Below the pieces are notes generated by a model. It made no database searches, had not been told where the DNA came from, and saw only the letters and a list, made by a program, of their open reading frames with translations. A DNA stretch of 9,857 nucleotides, taken from contig RFJE01000075.1 of NCBI GenBank assembly GCA_003695005.1, positions 1 through 9,857 of the forward strand. The letters are read 5' to 3'. Both the position numbers and the translations under genes were made by a program. Positions 6,307-9,857 of this stretch are shown here, piece by piece (position 1 is the first letter of the stretch; each line of letters opens with the position of its first letter). The stretch comes from Candidatus Hydrogenedentota bacterium. Its GTDB lineage: Bacteria > Spirochaetota > Leptospiria > Turneriellales > J094.

Positions 6307-6322
6307 GAACTCATGATCTTGA
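6303..6322. promoter_or_regulatory. Inverted repeat overlapping the -35 element, possible operator
   Basis: TCAAGA (6303-6308) and TCTTGA (6317-6322) form a perfect 6-bp inverted repeat with an 8-nt spacer. One arm overlaps the TTGACA -35 element of the STAS gene, the right place for a repressor or activator site. No regulator can be named. Confidence 0.35.
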
Positions 6323-6327
6323 TGAAG

Positions 6328-6357
6328 CCCGCGATTCTTAGCACCAAGAATCGCGGG
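6328..6357. repeat. Perfect 12-bp hairpin without T-tract
   Basis: CCCGCGATTCTT (6328-6339) pairs without mismatch with AAGAATCGCGGG (6346-6357) across a 6-nt loop. On the minus strand the T-run lies before the hairpin and nothing T-rich follows; on the plus strand it is followed by A's. It is therefore not a standard terminator in either direction. It lies between the dus terminator and the STAS promoter and is more GC-rich than its surroundings. Confidence 0.75.
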
Positions 6358-6358
6358 G

Positions 6359-6442
6359 TAAAAAAATAGGGCAAAAGGCCTGTCGTGCTCAAACAGTCCT
6401 CGCCTAAGGCTACGGAACTGCGCCGAGCAGGCCTTTTTGCCC
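6359..6442 (-). terminator. Long nested-stem intrinsic terminator at the end of the dus operon
   Basis: On the minus strand GGGCAAAAAGGCCTG (6442-6428) pairs with CAGGCCTTTTGCCC (6382-6369), a 14-bp stem with one bulge. This is followed at once by TATTTTTTT (6368-6360), the pattern of a Rho-independent terminator. Inside the loop further pairs nest: GAGC/GCTC, CAGTTCC/GGACTG with one bulge, and GCCT/AGGC around a single base. The 5' arm encodes the last residues of Dus and contains its stop codon (TAG, 6412-6410). Confidence 0.82.
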
Positions 6443-7383
6443 TTCACTAAGAATTGCTAATTGCCTTAAAACATCGCTTGCTTTTTCTTTATGATGGCGA
6501 GCTAAAAATTGCCTGAATGATTTTGATCCTTTTACTCCGTAATATAAACCACTTATATGAGCAAGTGCTATATGCGACTTAAAGTATTTATCTTGTTCTC
6601 GCTTTTGAAAATATTGTACTAATTTTTCTAAAATTTGTTTTCGGTTTGGATTTTTGGCAAATAAAAGAGGATTTTCATACGCCGCTCGTCCTATCATGAT
6701 AGAATCTACTTTTTCCCCTTGTAAAAAAGAAGCTGCTTGCTCCAAATTTTGAATCCCGCCATTTAGCTCAATCCATAAAGCAGGGAAGTCGTTTTTTAGC
6801 CGCAGAACCCAATCATACTTTAATGGTGGTATTTGCCGGTTTTCTTTCGGGGAAAGCCCGCCGAGCACAGCCACACGAGCATGTATGGTAAAAAATTTTG
6901 TATGATCGATACTTTCTCTACAAAACGAGCAAGCCCATCATAAGAATAAGATTCCGACAAAGAAGAAATCGCAGCAAGCCTGCACTTTACACTTACAGGC
7001 AGGCCACTTTCTTTCATGGCTGATACTAACTCAGCCACAAGGTTTGGCTCCTGCATTAAACAAGCCCCAAAGTTTCCATTTTGCACCCGACTACTCGGAC
7101 AACCTACATTTAAGTTTAAAGCATCATAAGAAAAATCTTTTGCAATACAAGAAGCTCTTTGCATCTCATCAGGATTATCTCCCCCTAACTGTAAAACGAG
7201 CGGTTTTTCTTCTAGTGAAAACTCTAAATGCCTTTTTGCATCGCCGTACAAAATGGCTTTTGCTGTAATCATTTCTGTATACAGCAAAACATCTTTACTA
7301 ATAAGGCGCATAAAATAACGAAAATCTCTATCTGTGCGGTCAAGCATTGGGGCAACCGATAATCGATGTTCAGAAAAAATCAT
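6410..7383 (-). CDS. dusA: tRNA-dihydrouridine synthase DusA-type, interrupted by one frameshift
   Basis: Two overlapping frames (7383-6820 and 6874-6410) together give one complete DusA, an FMN enzyme that reduces uridines (U20/U20a) in the tRNA D-loop. The first frame holds SVAPMLDRTDRDFRYF (9-24), LYTEMITAKAILYGD (34-48), VLQLGG (63-68) and LNVGCPSSRVQNGNFGACLM (91-110), with catalytic Cys95. The second frame supplies TIHARVAVLGGLSPKENR, IELNGGI and MIGRAAYENP, and the C-terminal helical domain. Joining them at about 6890-6899 (A6T4 on the + strand) gives about 324 residues, near the normal length of about 330. Apart from this junction the protein is intact. The start ATG overlaps the acyl-CoA dehydrogenase stop as ATGA, so translation is probably coupled. 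It may be a sequencing or assembly indel, a recent mutation or a -1 slip. Confidence 0.88.
6890..6899 (-). other. Frameshift site in dusA (AAAATTTTTT on the coding strand)
   Basis: The coding strand reads CAA AAT TTT TTA in the first frame. A -1 slip on the heptamer A-AAT-TTT, or one extra A or T in the run, continues as TTT ACC ATA CAT GCT, which encodes the conserved F-T-I-H-A. The site lies between RFVEKVS and FTIHAR, where DusA proteins have a short variable loop. Confidence 0.85.
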
Positions 7384-8549
7384 AAATCTAAAAATTTATC
7401 TTGAATGACTCCGCGAGCAATAATTTGCTTTTGGATTTCATTCGTGCCACCCCCAATTTCAGCTAGGCGAATATCCTGATACAATCTGCAAACAGTGCTT
7501 TCTTCTAAATAACCAGCGCCACCAAATATCTGAACCGCTAAATTCGTTACTTCGCGTGCATTGCGAGAGCAAAAAAGCTTTAAAGCTGCACAATCCGAAG
7601 AGGCTGCAAAAATAGCCTTTCCTTGCTGTAAAAGTTCATCCATTAAATTGGCGGTTGTTACAAGCCAGTTTTTAGATGCCATCAAAAGAAGTGCCATTTC
7701 GGCTAAAAGTTCGGCAACAGGTGGATGACGGTAAATTGGCTTACCAAATGTTTTCCGTATTTTTGCATATTGCTTGGCTTCTTCATAAGCTGCTTCCATA
7801 ACACCCACGCACCATGTAGAAAGAGAAAGTCGTTCTAAATTAAAAGCTTGCATGGTTTGTCGGAAACCAGCGCCTACTTTTCCTAAAATGCAATCTTCGG
7901 TGAGTTCCACTTCATCAAAAAAAAGTTCACCTGTCGGGGATGCTTTTAATCCCATTTTTTTCATTGGTTCGCCCCGTGTAACTCCGTTTTGGTGTAAATC
8001 TACAATAAAATGAGTTAAACCTTTATTCGCATCTGAATGATACTGCGCTAAAACAATGGCATAATCTGCAATGGGCGCATTTGTAATAAAAGTTTTCGAT
8101 CCGGATAATACTAGCTTTCCGTTTTTATGGTAAACCTTACTTTTACAAGCCATAACATCGCTGCCGGCTTCGGGCTCGGTTACAGCTAAACATCCAATTT
8201 TTTTACCGCGTATGATAGGTGGTAAGTATTTTTCTTTTTGAGATTCTGTTCCAAAATATTTAATAGGATAGCCAAACAATCCGGCACTTGCACCTAATGT
8301 AAAAAAAGAGCTGCCATGAACTTTTGCCACTTCTTTTTGCGCTAAAATGGAAAGCAAAAAGGATGCATTACTTCCGCCGTACTCTTCGGGATGCTGCAAA
8401 CCTAAATATCCTAATGTCCCTGCTTTTTGAAAAAGAGAATCATCCACGTTTCCTTGTTTTTCCCATTTGGAAATGTTTGGATAAATTTCTTTTTGGCAAA
8501 ACTCTCGAACTGAATTTAAATATTCTTTCTCTTCTGTGATTAACTTCAT
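7380..8549 (-). CDS. Acyl-CoA dehydrogenase (LCAD/isovaleryl-CoA type active site)
   Basis: This full-length 389-residue FAD-dependent acyl-CoA dehydrogenase would introduce an alpha-beta double bond into acyl-CoA and pass electrons to electron-transfer flavoprotein. The family signature AVTEPEAGSDV (122-132) and the C-terminal signature GGAGYLEESTVCRLYQDIR (343-361) followed by IGGGTNEIQKQII (365-377) are intact. In medium- and short-chain enzymes the catalytic glutamate occupies the position before G-T; here it is Gly. This matches the long-chain and isovaleryl-CoA enzymes, whose base sits in the helix carrying LERLxLA. The equivalent here is Glu239 in NLERLSLST. That suggests a long-chain or branched substrate, as an inference. 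It has no evident ribosome site and is joined by ATGA overlaps to the glycosyltransferase upstream and dusA downstream. Its link to these neighbours in function is not obvious. Confidence 0.93.
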   Translation of the reverse strand: MKLITEEKEYLNSVREFCQKEIYPNISKWEKQGNVDDSLFQKAGTLGYLGLQHPEEYGGSNASFLLSILAQKEVAKVHGSSFFTLGASAGLFGYPIKYFGTESQKEKYLPPIIRGKKIGCLAVTEPEAGSDVMACKSKVYHKNGKLVLSGSKTFITNAPIADYAIVLAQYHSDANKGLTHFIVDLHQNGVTRGEPMKKMGLKASPTGELFFDEVELTEDCILGKVGAGFRQTMQAFNLERLSLSTWCVGVMEAAYEEAKQYAKIRKTFGKPIYRHPPVAELLAEMALLLMASKNWLVTTANLMDELLQQGKAIFAASSDCAALKLFCSRNAREVTNLAVQIFGGAGYLEESTVCRLYQDIRLAEIGGGTNEIQKQIIARGVIQDKFLDL

Positions 8550-9709
8550 AATAATTCTGCTAAATTTTGGACAAAACCATTAAATAAATTTTCTAGACTA
8601 TATGGCAAGATCGATTCCCTTGCCGCTTTTCCCATATCAGGCCAATTTTGGCTGTGTTGTAAAAGGAGTGCTAGTTTTTTATTAAAGTCTTGTTGGTTTT
8701 GAGCTTGAAACAAAAAGCCATTTTTGCCCTCTTCGACATAGTCTTTCGGACCACCTTTATCCGATACTAAAACAGGCAAGCCGGATGCCATAGCCTCTAA
8801 TACCGTTTTACCAAGGGTTTCACTGGCAGAAGGACATAAAAAGAAATCCGCAGAAGCATACGCTGTTTGTAACTCATTGCCTCGTAAAATACCCGCAAAG
8901 TGAATATTACCCATTCCTTTTGCCATTTTCTCATAATAGTGGATGTCCGGTCCTGATCCTACAATCACGACTTCGACATCCGGTTTTAAAGCTTTTATTC
9001 CCTTTATAATAAAACCAATATCTTTGACTCGAGTAATTCGACCTACAAACAAAAGAATTTTTTTGGAAGGATCTACCCCATAAGATTTCCAGAAATCCCG
9101 ATTTTTATGTTTAGGATGGAAAACATCGGCATTTACACCAGCAGGATACATGCGTAATTTTTCTGCGGGATGGCCTGCTTCAATCATTAAATTATAATAA
9201 TCTTTTGTACGGACAAAAATTAAGTCTGCTTGCTTTTGGTACTGTTTTACAAAAGCCATGGCAAACTTATTTATGTATGGCGCAATGATCGATTCATTTA
9301 AATTTTTTGTATAATAATCCACATCTGTGTGATAAATATCCACCATAGGAATTTTTAAATATGCGGAAGAGACAATGGCAGCAAGACCAAGCGCAGCCGG
9401 CGTATTCGATACAATCATATTAATTTTGTTTTCTCTTAAGTAACGGATGATACGAATAAAATTAGGCAAGTAAATTTGCGTGCCTTCGTAATAACTGCTC
9501 GAGTCAATGGCAGCAATCGGACGAAAAACATAAAAAGGATACAAGCTTTTAGGATAGGCTGTAATAGGTAACCAAACAAATCCTTTTTGTTTGGCTTTTT
9601 CGTAAAGCTCAATGGTATCTGTAATTACGCCCGATACTTCGTCAAAAATATCCGAAAACCAAGCAACCCGCAACTTGCTACTTAAAGGATGATTTTCCTT
9701 TTCGATCAT
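8546..9709 (-). CDS. GT4-family glycosyltransferase (MgtA/SQD2-like)
   Basis: This 387-residue GT-B glycosyltransferase of family 4 would transfer a sugar from a nucleotide donor to a lipid or glycan acceptor at the cytoplasmic membrane. Counting from ATG 9709, the N-terminal Rossmann domain begins LRVAWFSD; MVDIYHTDVDYY (122-133) with HTD matches the acceptor-side motif of MgtA/SQD2-like enzymes. FVGRITRVKD (221-230) supplies the phosphate-binding Arg and Lys. SETLGKTVLEAM (296-307) carries the E-x7-E motif (Glu297, Glu305), followed by ASGLPVLVSDKGGP. TTG at 9718 is an alternative start three codons upstream; neither has a ribosome site, and I prefer the ATG. It is the first gene of the operon with the acyl-CoA dehydrogenase (ATGA overlap) and dusA. 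Mannosyl- or glucosyl-lipid or LPS synthesis is likely, but the donor is not determined. Confidence 0.9.
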   Translation of the reverse strand: MIEKENHPLSSKLRVAWFSDIFDEVSGVITDTIELYEKAKQKGFVWLPITAYPKSLYPFYVFRPIAAIDSSSYYEGTQIYLPNFIRIIRYLRENKINMIVSNTPAALGLAAIVSSAYLKIPMVDIYHTDVDYYTKNLNESIIAPYINKFAMAFVKQYQKQADLIFVRTKDYYNLMIEAGHPAEKLRMYPAGVNADVFHPKHKNRDFWKSYGVDPSKKILLFVGRITRVKDIGFIIKGIKALKPDVEVVIVGSGPDIHYYEKMAKGMGNIHFAGILRGNELQTAYASADFFLCPSASETLGKTVLEAMASGLPVLVSDKGGPKDYVEEGKNGFLFQAQNQQDFNKKLALLLQHSQNWPDMGKAARESILPYSLENLFNGFVQNLAELL

Positions 9710-9773
9710 GATAGACAATAGTAAAATTAAGAAAAATCCCGTACAGCATTAAACAGTGGTTACAAGTTTTCTC

Positions 9774-9803
9774 TCGACAAGCTAAATCAAACATCTGTTT
9801 ATT
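9774..9803 (+). promoter_or_regulatory. Candidate promoter for the divergent epimerase
   Basis: TCGACA (9774-9779) and TTTATT (9798-9803), 18 nt apart, give a moderate sigma-70-like match. Transcription would start next to the ATG at 9808, which has no ribosome site. The 98-nt gap must also hold the promoter of the glycosyltransferase operon, for which no convincing boxes were found. Confidence 0.3.
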
Positions 9804-9807
9804 CCTT

Positions 9808-9857
9808 ATGATTTTAGTAACAGGCGGAGCAGGTTTTATTGGAAGTGTCCTAATTGC
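9808..9857 (+). CDS. NAD-dependent epimerase/dehydratase, N-terminal fragment
   Basis: Only the first 16 complete codons are inside the window: MILVTGGAGFIGSVLI. This is the beginning of an extended short-chain dehydrogenase with the G-x-x-G-x-x-G NAD(P)-binding loop directly at the N terminus. The family includes UDP-galactose 4-epimerase, dTDP-glucose 4,6-dehydratase and ADP-heptose 6-epimerase (HldD); the fragment is too short to choose, although the last is attractive in a didermic bacterium. It is transcribed away from the glycosyltransferase, consistent with a surface-sugar locus extending to the right. The start ATG is preceded by ATTCCTT rather than a ribosome binding site. Confidence 0.8.
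   Translation, partial: MILVTGGAGFIGSVLI

Noticed and set aside
6820..7383. Two separate genes in the dus region
   Set aside because: Each frame holds complementary parts of a single DusA with no repeated domain, and the second has no credible start; a frameshift explains both.
1..9857. CRISPR array, insertion sequence, prophage, tRNA or rRNA genes
   Set aside because: No spaced direct repeats, transposase-like proteins, cloverleaf-like segments or conserved rRNA stretches were seen on either strand.

Overview
The window is AT-rich bacterial DNA packed with genes on both strands, with no RNA genes, insertion sequences or CRISPR. The gene set fits a free-living, didermic, spirochaete-like bacterium, perhaps near Leptospira: two STAS/ATPase partner-switching pairs, a PcnB-type poly(A) polymerase beside rplS, an acyl-CoA dehydrogenase, a GT4 glycosyltransferase and a sugar-nucleotide epimerase. 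This placement is an inference from gene content only; no phylogenetic marker was compared.

Layout. (1) The left edge holds the 3' part of a family-5 extracellular solute-binding protein on the + strand. (2) A minus-strand cluster, read from about 3355 down to 607, encodes a STAS anti-anti-sigma protein, a divergent GHKL-type ATPase with a large helical insert, a rhomboid protease and a membrane-anchored Clp-fold serine protease. The last two overlap as TAATG. (3) Divergent from it, on the + strand, are rplS (L19 with a long charged tail) and pcnB. (4) Convergent to pcnB, and overlapping its stop by 4 nt, is a second minus-strand STAS + RsbW-like ATPase pair. Its promoter region holds a perfect TTGACA, an inverted repeat and a strong orphan hairpin. 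(5) A minus-strand operon follows: GT4 glycosyltransferase, acyl-CoA dehydrogenase, DusA. It is joined by two ATGA overlaps and ends in a long nested-hairpin terminator. The dusA frame is broken once, at an A/T homopolymer. (6) The right edge holds the first codons of a divergent NAD-dependent epimerase.

How the genes may work together. The two STAS/ATPase pairs look like partner-switching signalling modules, in which a kinase/anti-sigma protein and a phosphorylatable STAS protein control a target. No sigma factor or PP2C phosphatase is visible, so their outputs lie elsewhere. The first pair shares a cluster with two membrane proteases, which raises the possibility that signalling is linked to membrane proteolysis. 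rplS and pcnB are housekeeping genes for translation and RNA 3'-end metabolism. The glycosyltransferase and the edge epimerase suggest an envelope glycan locus.

The features most worth checking are the dusA frameshift on a slippery sequence, the missing conventional start of the second ATPase (open in frame right back to the STAS amber stop), the two unusual hairpins at 6328-6442, and the unusual GHKL-like protein at 2180-3007.
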